From an uncultured Acidobacteriota bacterium (lineage in GTDB: Bacteria > Acidobacteriota > Vicinamibacteria > Vicinamibacterales > CAVVIG01), in NCBI GenBank assembly GCA_902825985.1, contig CADEDC010000037.1, positions 1 to 55,528 of the forward strand: a stretch of 55,528 bases of DNA. Reading direction: 5' to 3'. The notes below the pieces were generated by a model that saw nothing but the letters and a program-made list of their open reading frames with translations, was not told the DNA's origin and did no database searches. Shown here one piece after another: positions 41,053 through 49,219 of this stretch. Position 1 is the first letter of the stretch. Every line of letters begins with the position of its first letter. The position numbers and the translations under genes are program-made.

Positions 41053-42189
41053 ATGCGCGATTCCGCTCGCACGGGGCCGGGCCCTCAGGCCGGACACGCG
41101 ACCGGCCGATACGTCACCCAGGACACTGTGAGCGATCCGCGACCCGCAGAAACCACGGAAGCCATCGTCCGGCTGCAGGATCTCGAGGCCCTGTTCGCCT
41201 CGATGTCCGAAGGGGTCGTGGTTCTCGACCGCCTCGGCACCGTCCTGCATTCGAATGCCGAGGCCAGCCGGATTCTCGGGGGCACGGTGTCCGAAATCGC
41301 GAGCCGGACCGCCACGGGTGAGGGGTGTGAAGCGGTCACGGAGGACGAGTCGCCGTTCCCTGCCGATGAGCTGCCGGCCGCCGTGGCCCTGCGGACCGGC
41401 ACCGCGATCAAGGGTGTCGTAGTGGGCGTCCGGGCCGGGCCGGCCGAGCGGGTGTGGGTGGTGGTGAACGCCGTCCCGTTGCGGCACCACCAGGAGGCGC
41501 CCCCATATGCCGTGGTGGTGACCTTCACCGACATCAGCGATCACATCCGCCAGAAGAAGCTCCTCGAGACCGTCAACCGACGGCTGGCGAACGTGCTGGA
41601 CGGTTCGAACGACGGCTTCTGGGCGTGGCACATCGAGGACGGCACGGTTGAGTACAGTGACCGATGGGCCGCGATCGTCGGCTGCCGCCTCGAGGACATC
41701 GACAGCTCGATTGCCGGCTGGCGCGCGATGATGCACCCGGACGATCTGCCCGGGGTGTTGCAGGCCGTCCGCGCGACCCTGGAAGGGGTCACCGACCGTT
41801 TCGACTGCGAGCACCGGCTGCGTCACCACGACGGGCGCTGGATCTGGGTGCTGTCGCGTGCCCGCATTGTCGAGCGGAGTCGGGAGGGCCGGCCGATCAC
41901 CGCCGCCGGCACCTGCACCGACATCCAGATCCGTCGCCAGAACGACGCCATGCTCCGCGCATCCCTGGCGGACAACCAGCGCCTGGTGAAGGAACTGCGT
42001 CAGGCTCTCGAAACCGTGAAGACGCTGTCCGGCATGCTGCCGATCTGCTGTTCCTGCAAGAAGATTCGCAACGATCGGGGCTACTGGGATCATATCGACG
42101 AGTATCTCGAGCGTCGCACCGACGTGCTGTTCACGCACGGCATGTGCCCCGACTGCACACAGACGCACTACCCGGGGCTGGCAGAGTAG
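41053..42189 (+). CDS. PAS-PAS sensor protein with C-terminal Cys4 cluster
   Basis: A 378-residue soluble protein. The first PAS domain runs from about 40 to 160 (LEALFASMSEGVVVLDRLGT, VVVTFTDISDHIRQK). A second PAS/PAC follows at about 175-300 (GSNDGFWAWHIEDGTVEYSD, MMHPDDLPGVLQAV, HDGRWIWVLSRARIVERS, AGTCTDIQIRRQND). After a coiled coil (RLVKELRQALETVKTLSG) comes LPICCSCKKIRNDRGYWDHI with a final HGMCPDC: four cysteines likely to bind zinc. There is no kinase, HD-GYP or GGDEF domain, so the output is through the Cys cluster or a partner. GGGAGG precedes ATG 41053. Confidence 0.85.
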   Translation: MRDSARTGPGPQAGHATGRYVTQDTVSDPRPAETTEAIVRLQDLEALFASMSEGVVVLDRLGTVLHSNAEASRILGGTVSEIASRTATGEGCEAVTEDESPFPADELPAAVALRTGTAIKGVVVGVRAGPAERVWVVVNAVPLRHHQEAPPYAVVVTFTDISDHIRQKKLLETVNRRLANVLDGSNDGFWAWHIEDGTVEYSDRWAAIVGCRLEDIDSSIAGWRAMMHPDDLPGVLQAVRATLEGVTDRFDCEHRLRHHDGRWIWVLSRARIVERSREGRPITAAGTCTDIQIRRQNDAMLRASLADNQRLVKELRQALETVKTLSGMLPICCSCKKIRNDRGYWDHIDEYLERRTDVLFTHGMCPDCTQTHYPGLAE

Positions 42190-42276
42190 GGCCGGGCGCC
42201 GGGCGCACGTCCTCAAGCTGGACAGGGCGGGTGCATCCGCGATAAGAAGTGCCTTCGCAACCCGACTGGAGGCACC

Positions 42277-43653
42277 ATGCAGCTGCACAGACCGGCGATC
42301 CGCCGACGATGGCTCATCGCCCCGATCGTCTTCGCCACGATGATGGCGTCCGGTCAGACCACACAGGTGATGGCGCAACAGCCGGATGCCAGGCGGGCAC
42401 CGCAGCCGCGCGGAGTGCTCGATTCGCGGAGCCGGCCGTTGTTCTGGAAGGGCAGTGTCGGGCTCGACGATGCGCCACGCGGCGGCGAGCCGGTCGAGTG
42501 TGCCACCGTCCCTTGCGAGCGGTTCCGGCTGAAGATCGATCTGCCACGCGGGACGTTCGAGAATCCCAATCGGCCCGGCGGCGTGCAGGTGGCGCTGCGC
42601 TGGTTCGGCAATCCGGCCGGGCATACTCTGCCGCCCGGCGTCCCGGGTTGCTGCGGCGAGTTCGACACGCTGCACCTCTGGATATACAAGGATGGTGCGC
42701 TGGTCGGTCAGTCCGCCGGCATCATCGCGGTCTCGCAGTCCGCCTTCCTGCCGGAACCGGCGAATGGCTGGTACGACGTCTGGATTGCCTACGACCCGTC
42801 CTACAACGTCGCGCCCGAGGTCGACTACGAGGCGCTGGCGGAGGTGGAGTATCGGCCGCGCGTCCATCCAGTCAAGCGGCTGCTGCCGGATCTGACGTTC
42901 CGCGGCACCGAGCGGATCTCCTTCGAGACGCCGTCGTTTCCCATCTTCGAACCGGATCCGCCTGCCGGCGCGACCTGTTTCGAGAGCGAGACGCAGGAAG
43001 ACGGCGCGCAGACCTGCCTGCGGTTCGATCAGGTCATCGCCAACCGCGGTGCCGGCCCGATCGAGATTGCGTATCAGGTGCCCGCCGGCGCCACGCCTGA
43101 CCATGGTCTTCCGTTTCCGGTGTCGCAACGCGTGTATCGCAGCGACGGCACGTTCGAGGACCGCCCGGGCGGCAGTGTCACCTTCCATCCGGCGCACGGT
43201 CACTACCACTACTCGAGCTTCGCCAACGCGCTGCTCTGGCGGTCGGATGCGCGCGGTCGCAAGCTGGGGACTGCGCCGGTGGCGGCCGCGCACAAGGTCA
43301 GCTTCTGCATGGCCGACATCCGGATCGACGCGTGGGGAGAGAAGGGGGACGGTCCGCGACAGTACTATGCGCCGGACTGCCTCTTCCCGTACGCGAGCGA
43401 CGGCGTGACCGACGAGTACCGCCAGGGTATCAACAACGGATGGGCCGACGTCTACGACTGGTACATCCCCGACCAGTACGTGGAGGTGAGCGGCGTGGCC
43501 GACGGCTTCTACCGCCTCGAGTTCTGCGCCGATCCGTTCAACGAGATCGAGGAAGAGGACGAGTCGAACAACTGCATCGCCAACCACATCCGGCTCACCG
43601 GACTCGCCGGTCCGGATCGCCGGGTGCAGGTGCTCGGGGTGCTCGAGCCCTGA
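42277..43653 (+). CDS. Bacterial lysyl oxidase homologue
   Basis: A 458-residue secreted protein (signal near FATMMASGQTTQVMAQ). The first part (about 45-195) is a beta-rich unknown region. The C-terminal part is lysyl-oxidase-like: the copper loop FHPAHGHYHYSSF (His 307, 309, 311), a Lys in AAAHKVSFCMADI (340) and a Tyr in WADVYDWYIPDQY (393) at the positions that form the LTQ cofactor in animal enzymes, then GFYRLEFCADPFNEIEEEDE and SNNCIANHIRLTG. It should oxidise primary amines, such as lysine side chains of exported proteins. The gene stands just upstream of the MITE and the spondin-domain gene. Confidence 0.85.
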   Translation: MQLHRPAIRRRWLIAPIVFATMMASGQTTQVMAQQPDARRAPQPRGVLDSRSRPLFWKGSVGLDDAPRGGEPVECATVPCERFRLKIDLPRGTFENPNRPGGVQVALRWFGNPAGHTLPPGVPGCCGEFDTLHLWIYKDGALVGQSAGIIAVSQSAFLPEPANGWYDVWIAYDPSYNVAPEVDYEALAEVEYRPRVHPVKRLLPDLTFRGTERISFETPSFPIFEPDPPAGATCFESETQEDGAQTCLRFDQVIANRGAGPIEIAYQVPAGATPDHGLPFPVSQRVYRSDGTFEDRPGGSVTFHPAHGHYHYSSFANALLWRSDARGRKLGTAPVAAAHKVSFCMADIRIDAWGEKGDGPRQYYAPDCLFPYASDGVTDEYRQGINNGWADVYDWYIPDQYVEVSGVADGFYRLEFCADPFNEIEEEDESNNCIANHIRLTGLAGPDRRVQVLGVLEP

Positions 43654-44109
43654 CAGGATCGGCGAGACCTCCGCGTGCCGATGGCTGCTAGTCCCCTGGA
43701 ACCGAGATGAGTCACATAATTCCCGGGCGCGGCATCCCGCCTCGCGGCGTTACTCCTCCCTCAGATATGGCCAATATCGTCGGTCGTCGCGCCTTGCGAT
43801 CCAGGCGCCGCGCGCCGGGACTTATGCAAGTCATCACGGTTCCAGGGGACTAGCGAGAGCGGCTGAACAAACAGCTCACGCCATTATCCAGACCGTGGCG
43901 GCGACGCTCGCTGACTGTCGAACCAGGGGGGATTCTTCCAGCTCGCGCGACTACACCAGCACTTCGAGCACGCTGCGCGTCTTCGACGTCACGATTCAAC
44001 CGCAGCGGCATCGGACACCGCACGGCCGAGTTTCGCGGGCCGCCGGTCAACGCCGCTGCGCGAGGACGTGCGGACGGTTGGTCGAAAGCCAGAGCACAGG
44101 GAGGATTAC
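43654..44109. other. Intergenic region containing a MITE-like element
   Basis: A 456-bp gap. Bases 43687-43854 are the inverted-repeat element. The remaining 255 bp (43855-44109) have no convincing coding frame on either strand, only short frames of atypical composition. A GGGAGGA ribosome site lies just before 44110. Confidence 0.55.
43687..43854. mobile_element. MITE-like element, 168 bp, with 40-bp terminal inverted repeats
   Basis: The left end, GCTAGTCCCCTGGAACCG (43687-43704), is repeated perfectly in inverted orientation at the right end (43837-43854). Extending inward, 35 of 40 bases match (43687-43726 against 43815-43854). CTAG at both outer ends could be a target-site duplication. 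The interior has no coding frame of note and a further small palindrome at GATATGGCCAATATC. This is the pattern of a non-autonomous transposable element mobilised in trans. Similar long hairpins can also arise as repeated extragenic palindromes. Confidence 0.75.
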
Positions 44110-44805
44110 ATGTCACGTTTGCTGGCCCGAATACTCGCCGCCACCGGTCTGGTGGCGGCCTCGTTGCTTCTGATGCCTGCAGGGGAGGTCAATGCGGCGG
44201 ATGGCGACGAGCACGACGCACGTTTCGTAGTGACGATCACCAACATCACGCAAGGACAGATCTTCACCCCCATCGTGGCCGCGAGCCACACGAGTGCGAT
44301 GCGGTTCTTCAGCCTCGGTCAGCCCGCCAGCGAGCCGCTGGAAGCCCTGGCAGAAGCGGGGGACACGGGGCCCCTGAAGCTGGCGCTGGCCGGCTCGCGG
44401 GCGGTGCTCGACACCGCGGACTCGGGTGCGCCGCTGGCTCCTGGAGAGTCGGTCCGACTGATGCTCAGGACGCGCGGGGCGTTCCGGTTCGTCAGCGTCG
44501 CTGCGATGCTCGTGCCCACCAACGACGCGTTCTTCGCCCTGAACGGGGTCGAGGGGCCACGCGGTCGCGACGTGGTGACGCGCTATACCCCCGCCTACGA
44601 TGCCGGCACTGAAGTGAACGACGAGCTCTGTGGGCAGATCCCGGGTCCACCGACCGTGTGCCAGGGCGAGGGATTCAATCCGAACCGTGGCGCCGACAAC
44701 TTCGTGCGTATCCATTCCGGCATCCACGGCGACGGCGACCTCCGTCGATCGAGCTACGACTGGCGCAACCCGGTTGCGCGCATCACGATCCAACGCGCGA
44801 ACTGA
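44110..44805 (+). CDS. Spondin-N-domain secreted protein
   Basis: A 231-residue protein with a signal peptide (ILAATGLVAASLLLMPAGEV) and one spondin_N-type domain: ARFVVTITNITQGQIFTPIV, AASHTSAMRFFSLGQPASEP, LALAGSRAVLDTADSGAPLA, and a C-terminal DWRNPVARITIQRAN. In animals F-spondin N-domains bind the extracellular matrix; bacterial ones are widespread secreted proteins of unknown role. GGGAGGA lies 5 nt before ATG 44110. The lysyl oxidase gene lies upstream and a beta-barrel gene downstream, all on the plus strand. Confidence 0.85.
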   Translation: MSRLLARILAATGLVAASLLLMPAGEVNAADGDEHDARFVVTITNITQGQIFTPIVAASHTSAMRFFSLGQPASEPLEALAEAGDTGPLKLALAGSRAVLDTADSGAPLAPGESVRLMLRTRGAFRFVSVAAMLVPTNDAFFALNGVEGPRGRDVVTRYTPAYDAGTEVNDELCGQIPGPPTVCQGEGFNPNRGADNFVRIHSGIHGDGDLRRSSYDWRNPVARITIQRAN

Positions 44806-44935
44806 CCACCGCCGGGCGGCGGGTCCGGCACCGTGGACGCGCCGCTCGATTCATCCGGATCGGATCGGTCACGCATCGGGTTGAGTCCTGTGAACATCGC
44901 ACTCGCGCGCGTCGGTCAGCGCCGTGGCGGACGGC

Positions 44936-44941
44936 TATAAT
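44936..44941 (+). promoter_or_regulatory. Perfect -10 TATAAT before the beta-barrel gene
   Basis: TATAAT on the plus strand, 20 nt before ATG 44962. The nearest upstream hexamer at usual spacing (CGGTCA) is a poor -35. This predicts a short-leader transcript. Confidence 0.45.
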
Positions 44942-44961
44942 GCCGGCTGGCTGAACGACCC

Positions 44962-45636
44962 ATGACGCGAACGTCCACTGTCGCGACGATTCTCTTCTGC
45001 CTCGTCTGCGCCGGCGCCGAGGCGCAATCCGCGCCGCAGGTGTTTGCCGGAGTGGTAGCCGGCATCGCCACGCTGTCTGCCGATGCGCGCTCGGAGATCA
45101 CTGCGAGTGGCGCCGAGGCCTCTCTCTACAAGCCGGAGAACGGCCCGGCGCTCAATGCGTTCGTCGGGTTGCATGTCCACGAATACCTGGCGGTGCAGGC
45201 GAACTACGAGTGGAATCGAAACGACCTGTTGCTCGCCGCCCTGCGGGCGGCCGGTTCCGGCCCCTCCTTCTACGAAGCGCCGCGGGTGAGCGTCCAGCAC
45301 GCCATCGTCGGCGACCTGCTGCTCTACTTCCGTGAGCGGAAGAGCGCGATTCGTCCGTATCTGTCCACCGGTGTCGGCGTCGTTCGCCTGAGCACGAGGA
45401 CGCGTGGAGCCGATCGCGCCAGCAACGTGATGCTGCCCCCGGAACGGGCGCTGGCCAACCGCGCGGTGCTGCGCGTGGCCGTGGGTATCGATGTCGGGAT
45501 GGGTGGACGATGGCGCGGGCGGTACAGCTTCAGCGAAAGCCTCAGTCGCAATCCCATCAGCGAACAGCTCTCGCCCGCTGGCCAACGCCGTCTCGCGAAC
45601 TTCCAGAATCTGTTCGGCGTGCTCTATCTGTTCTGA
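44962..45636 (+). CDS. Outer-membrane beta-barrel-like protein
   Basis: A 224-residue protein with a signal peptide (VATILFCLVCAGAEAQ) and alternating amphipathic strands typical of small OmpA/OmpW-like barrels: VFAGVVAGIATLSADA, AFVGLHVHEYLAVQANYEWN, HAIVGDLLLYFRERKSAIRP, YLSTGVGVVRLSTRTRG, VAVGIDVGMGGRWRGRYSFS. The last residue is Phe (GVLYLF), as in barrels folded by the BAM complex. The function is unknown. A TATAAT box precedes it, so it may be transcribed separately from the spondin gene. Confidence 0.78.
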   Translation: MTRTSTVATILFCLVCAGAEAQSAPQVFAGVVAGIATLSADARSEITASGAEASLYKPENGPALNAFVGLHVHEYLAVQANYEWNRNDLLLAALRAAGSGPSFYEAPRVSVQHAIVGDLLLYFRERKSAIRPYLSTGVGVVRLSTRTRGADRASNVMLPPERALANRAVLRVAVGIDVGMGGRWRGRYSFSESLSRNPISEQLSPAGQRRLANFQNLFGVLYLF

Positions 45637-45661
45637 CCGCCGTCCGAGCCTCGACCTCCGC

Positions 45662-45991
45662 TCAGCGCTTCTGAAAATCGACGTACGGACAGTGCGGCCA
45701 GTAGATTGGCGGCGACTCGAAACGCTCCGCCAGCACGCGGGCGTGGCAGACCCGGCACGGATTCATCGAGGCGACCTGTTCATTGGGGACAACGCGCAGC
45801 ACGTGCTCGAAGACGCACAGGTGACCGCCGGCCGCCTGCGTCGATGGCAGGCTGCGGAGTGGCCCGGCGGCCGCTTGTTGGGCGACCAGGGCGGAGTACA
45901 GTCGTGACTTCAGCCGGGCTGGGGCGCGTCCGGCCGCGGCCGCCGCGTCGGTCAGGGCGGCGAGGCGGGTCAGGAAATCGTCGTCGTTCAT
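45662..45991 (-). CDS. Small Cys/His-rich protein coupled to the ECF sigma factor (putative anti-sigma)
   Basis: A 109-residue protein, start overlapping the sigma factor stop as ATGA. The N-terminus is helical (DDDFLTRLAALTDAAAAAGR, RLKSRLYSALVAQQA); the C-terminus has a Cys/His cluster: C59, H63, C79, C82, H83, H100, C101, with CRVCH and WPHCPYVDF. There is no signal or membrane segment. Position and cluster suggest a zinc-containing anti-sigma factor or redox sensor of the sigma factor; this is inference. CRVCH is formally a heme c motif, but without export a heme is unlikely. Confidence 0.65.
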   Translation of the reverse strand: MNDDDFLTRLAALTDAAAAAGRAPARLKSRLYSALVAQQAAAGPLRSLPSTQAAGGHLCVFEHVLRVVPNEQVASMNPCRVCHARVLAERFESPPIYWPHCPYVDFQKR

Positions 45992-46608
45992 GGTTGGGTC
46001 GCTTCCCAGAGGCGCCTGAAGGCGGCCCGTGCCCGAGCCAGCAATCGCTCGAGGGCTTTTTCCGTCTTGCCGGTTTGGGCGGCCATGTCCTTGATGCTGC
46101 GTTGTTCCCAGTAGCGCCACAGCAGCGCGGCGCTGTAGGCCTCTGGCAGACGGGCGAGAATGAGCCGCGTCTTCTCCTCTGCGCGCGCCGCGTCAATCAG
46201 TTCCTCCACGCCCTGTTCGACGGTCGAGCCTGGCCACGGTTCGTCGAGATCGGGCAGCGGGTCCGGTTCGCGAAGCTGCCGGCGATACACGTCTTCCACC
46301 TTGTGCCGGGCGATGCCAAGCAGCCAGCCGACGACCGACGACTGCCCGCCGAACGAGGCCAGCTTCTGGAAGGCCACTAGAAAGACGTCCTGCACGACAT
46401 CGTCCACCCGATCCGCGCGCGGCGCGAGCCGACGGGAGACGTAGGCGTAGACCGGGTCGGCATACCGGGAGACGAATTCCGCGGCTGCTTTTCGATCCTT
46501 CGCCAGGACTGCGGCGAGAAGCGCCTGTTCGGCGGCCAATGCCGCCGGCAGGCTCTGGAGGGTGCCGCCAGGGGCCGATTCAGGCGCGGACAACGTGTCG
46601 CCGGACAT
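45988..46608 (-). CDS. ECF-family RNA polymerase sigma factor
   Basis: A 206-residue sigma factor. Region 2 reads AAAEFVSRYADPVYAYVSRR and VDDVVQDVFLVAFQKLASF, with GWLLGIARHKVEDVYRR at the end of the domain. Region 4 contains LARLPEAYSAALLWRYWEQR and SIKDMAAQTGKTEKALERLL. The N-terminal 35 residues are unstructured. It is co-translated with the small Cys/His-rich protein, the classic layout of a sigma/anti-sigma pair. Target genes cannot be told, but the protein may autoregulate its own promoter. Confidence 0.9.
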   Translation of the reverse strand: MSGDTLSAPESAPGGTLQSLPAALAAEQALLAAVLAKDRKAAAEFVSRYADPVYAYVSRRLAPRADRVDDVVQDVFLVAFQKLASFGGQSSVVGWLLGIARHKVEDVYRRQLREPDPLPDLDEPWPGSTVEQGVEELIDAARAEEKTRLILARLPEAYSAALLWRYWEQRSIKDMAAQTGKTEKALERLLARARAAFRRLWEATQP

Positions 46609-46715
46609 CTATTCTCAAGGAGTCGGCCGGGCCGGCCAATTCCCCCTTCGCGCGAGCGCGGCGGATGCTGCCGGGCGGGGCGGGCTCGGAGAACCGGCAC
46701 ATCGTCACCGTTTGG

Positions 46716-47492
46716 CTATTCGTCGAACCGCAGGTGGCGCACGCTCTTGCCGTGGCGACGGATCAAGCGCAGCGCTTCGATGCCGATCTGGATGTGGCCC
46801 TCGACGAATTCGGCGCTCACCCGGGCATCCGACGCTTCGGTCTTGACCCCCTCGGGCACCATCGGTTGGTCGCTCACGAGCAGCAGCGCGCCGCTCGGAA
46901 TGCGGTTGGCGAAGCCGGCCGCGAACACCGTGGCCGTTTCCATGTCGATCGCCATGCACCGCATCGCACGCAGGCGCTCCTTGAAGGCCTCGTCGTGTTC
47001 CCACACGCGGCGGTTGGTCGTGTACACCGTGCCGGTCCAGTAATCGTGGCCGAGGTCGCGGACCATGGTCGACACCGCGCGTTGCAGCGCGAACGCGGGC
47101 AGAGCCGGCACCTCGGGCAACAGGTAGTCGTCCGACGTGCCTTCGCCGCGGATCGCGGCGATCGGCAACACGAGGTCGCCGAGCAGGTTCTTGCGCTTGA
47201 GCCCACCGCACTTGCCGAGGAGCAACACCGCGTTGGGCCTGATCGCCGACAGCAGGTCCATCACCGTCGCGGCATTGGGGCTGCCCATGCCGAAGTTGAT
47301 CATCGTGATGCCGTCGGCGGTGGCGCTCGGCATCGGGCGGTCCGGGCCGACGACGGCCGCGCCGGTAAGCCGCCCGAAGTGTCCGAGATAGCCGCTGAAA
47401 TTGGTGAGCAGGATGTACTGGCCAAACTGGTCCAGCGGCACACCGGTGTAGCGCGGCAGCCAGTCTTCCACGATCTGGGATTTGTCCTTCAT
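46716..47492 (-). CDS. amn: AMP nucleosidase (short form)
   Basis: A 258-residue nucleosidase, hydrolysing AMP to adenine and ribose 5-phosphate. It has the nucleoside-phosphorylase-like fold with INFGMGSPNAATVMDLLSAI, AVLLLGKCGGLKRKNLLGDL, DDYLLPEVPALP, AIDMETATVFAAG (substrate Glu and Met) and LLLVSDQPMVPEGVKT. It lacks the N-terminal regulatory domain of the 480-residue E. coli enzyme and matches the short type. A TATAGC box lies 17 nt before ATG 47492 and no Shine-Dalgarno is seen. Confidence 0.88.
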   Translation of the reverse strand: MKDKSQIVEDWLPRYTGVPLDQFGQYILLTNFSGYLGHFGRLTGAAVVGPDRPMPSATADGITMINFGMGSPNAATVMDLLSAIRPNAVLLLGKCGGLKRKNLLGDLVLPIAAIRGEGTSDDYLLPEVPALPAFALQRAVSTMVRDLGHDYWTGTVYTTNRRVWEHDEAFKERLRAMRCMAIDMETATVFAAGFANRIPSGALLLVSDQPMVPEGVKTEASDARVSAEFVEGHIQIGIEALRLIRRHGKSVRHLRFDE

Positions 47493-47542
47493 GGAGGGAT
47501 CATGACGAGCTATACGGATCTGTTAGACGGACCTGATCCGGC

Positions 47543-48088
47543 CTATGTGGTGCCGCCGGTCGGCCGCGCCGCCTGCGCTCTGGCCTCGTCCTCGGCGCTC
47601 GGTCCCCGCGCGGCGCGGTCGATCTGCCGGATGGCGCCCATGTGATAGGCCAGGTGCGCGACGCTGCCGGCCACCCAGCCCGCCTCGACGTCGGTCATCT
47701 CACGCGGCCTGCCGAGCGCCGCGGCCCAGGCGTCCACCTCACGGCGCAGTCCGTCGCGGAGCGCCCGCCATTCGGCCTCCGATACGACGGTCGTGCGCCA
47801 GCTCACCGTCCAATCCATGTCCGGCCACGGTGGCGACGCAGCGACGGCCCAGCGGTTGAGCAGCGACAGGCCGTAGCGCAGGTGATCGACGTGCGCAGCA
47901 ATCGATGGACCGCCGTGGCTCGCCGATGCCGCCGCGGCCGAAAGAAGGTCGAGTGACGCGAGCAGACCGTGGTCGCCCTGGTTGAGGATGTAGGTGCGGG
48001 CGCGCGAGTCGGGGGAGCCGTGGGCCAGCTCGAGGAAGAGCGTCTGGACAAGCGCGGCGGCGGGGGTCCCGTTACTCACAGGCATCAT
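47543..48088 (-). CDS. DinB/YfiT-family putative metal-dependent protein
   Basis: A 181-residue four-helix-bundle protein with the three DinB-type metal histidines: one in AAHVDHLRYGLSLLN and two in SVAHLAYHMGAIRQIDRAA. Family members include thiol-dependent transferases such as bacillithiol S-transferases; the substrate here is unknown. Start choice is uncertain: ATG 48088, ATG 48085 and GTG 48079 are in frame, and an AAGG site suits the GTG best by spacing. Confidence 0.78.
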   Translation of the reverse strand: MMPVSNGTPAAALVQTLFLELAHGSPDSRARTYILNQGDHGLLASLDLLSAAAASASHGGPSIAAHVDHLRYGLSLLNRWAVAASPPWPDMDWTVSWRTTVVSEAEWRALRDGLRREVDAWAAALGRPREMTDVEAGWVAGSVAHLAYHMGAIRQIDRAARGPSAEDEARAQAARPTGGTT

Positions 48089-48157
48089 CCTTGGGCGCCC
48101 ACGCGCCACGCGCTTACGCGCCGGCCCGCCGGGCGTCACTCGGCGCCGATGGTTCCG

Positions 48158-49219
48158 TCAACGCCGAGGCGCGAGGACCAGGATCTCGCCCTCCTCGTCA
48201 GTGCCGACCGCCACGAAGACCGCCGTGCTGCTCGCCGCCACGTCTCGTGCCGGCGCGGCGGTCTTGAATCCGCCGATCAGTGCGGGAGCCGCCGGGGTGG
48301 ACAGGTCGACGATCTGCACGCCCTCGCGGCCATCCGCGACGATGGCGCGGCGTCCCAGCAGCGTGGCCCGCACCGGCCGGGTGCCCGGCGTCTGGAACGT
48401 CGCCACCTTCACCGGCGCCGCCGGGGCCGCCAGATCGTAGATCTGCAGCAGACCGCCACCGACCAGCACGGCCAGGTCGAGCCGGCCGGTCGCGTCGAGC
48501 CCGAGCTCGATGCTGGCTGGCGCGCGGGCGGACTGCTGCGAACCGACCGGCTCCACGGGCCCGGTCTTCCCCAGGTCGAACGTGTAGAGTCCGGCCGGCG
48601 CGTCGATCGCGAAAGCCAGCGAGCCGCTGCTGGTCACGTCACGTGCGTAGCCTTCGAGAAAGTACGAGTCACGCACGACCGGCCGTGCGGGATCCGCCAC
48701 GTCGATGATGTCGATGCCGGACATATGGTCGGCGACCAGCCCGGTCGTGCCGACGATCGCGACGTTCTTGGCTTGTCCGGGGGTCTTGACGCGGCCCTTC
48801 AGCACCGGCGCCTTCGGGTCGGAGGCATCGATGACCGCGAGACCGTAGAAGTCCGCCGCGGCATAGATCAGCGGACCGACGACCCGGATGCCCCAGATCT
48901 TCTCCGGCAGGTTCAACGATCCCAGCTTGACCGGCGCCTCTGCCTTCGACACGTCGTAAAGAGTGAGCGTGTTCTCATTGGCGACGTAGAGCCGGCTGTC
49001 GTGGACCTCGACCAGGTGGGCCGGCCCATGAATCGCCGCCACCTGCACGAGGGTCACGGTCGGCCCGGCGACCGGCTGAGCGGCGGCCGGCGGCGCGGCG
49101 ATCGACTGGGCCGCCAGCAGCGCGGTGGCGACCGCGATTGTCGATGCGACGGCCGTCACCGAGCGGCGCGCGACGCCGCGGGCAGCGGCGGCGGCGGTCG
49201 ATCGCCAGCGCCGCATCAT
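48158..49219 (-). CDS. Secreted LVIVD-repeat beta-propeller protein
   Basis: A 353-residue protein with an Arg-rich start and signal peptide (VASTIAVATALLAAQSIAA, then APPAAAQ). The mature part is built of LVIVD-type repeats of about 40-45 residues: LTLYDVSKAEAPVKLGSLNL, LAVIDASDPKAPVLKGRVKT, IDIIDVADPARPVVRDSYFL, VQIVDLSTPAAPALIGGFKT. Such repeats form propellers and are usually surface or periplasmic proteins without known catalysis. ATG 49219 overlaps the stop of the upstream PQQ-like gene (ATGA), so the two are coupled. Confidence 0.85.
   Translation of the reverse strand: MMRRWRSTAAAAARGVARRSVTAVASTIAVATALLAAQSIAAPPAAAQPVAGPTVTLVQVAAIHGPAHLVEVHDSRLYVANENTLTLYDVSKAEAPVKLGSLNLPEKIWGIRVVGPLIYAAADFYGLAVIDASDPKAPVLKGRVKTPGQAKNVAIVGTTGLVADHMSGIDIIDVADPARPVVRDSYFLEGYARDVTSSGSLAFAIDAPAGLYTFDLGKTGPVEPVGSQQSARAPASIELGLDATGRLDLAVLVGGGLLQIYDLAAPAAPVKVATFQTPGTRPVRATLLGRRAIVADGREGVQIVDLSTPAAPALIGGFKTAAPARDVAASSTAVFVAVGTDEEGEILVLAPRR

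Noticed and set aside
43850..44173. Short frames on both strands after the MITE
   Set aside because: Composition is atypical, the plus frame runs into the start of the spondin gene, and neither has a ribosome site.
45662..45991. A c-type cytochrome because of CRVCH
   Set aside because: There is no signal peptide, the protein is tied to a sigma factor, and several other Cys/His residues point to a metal site.
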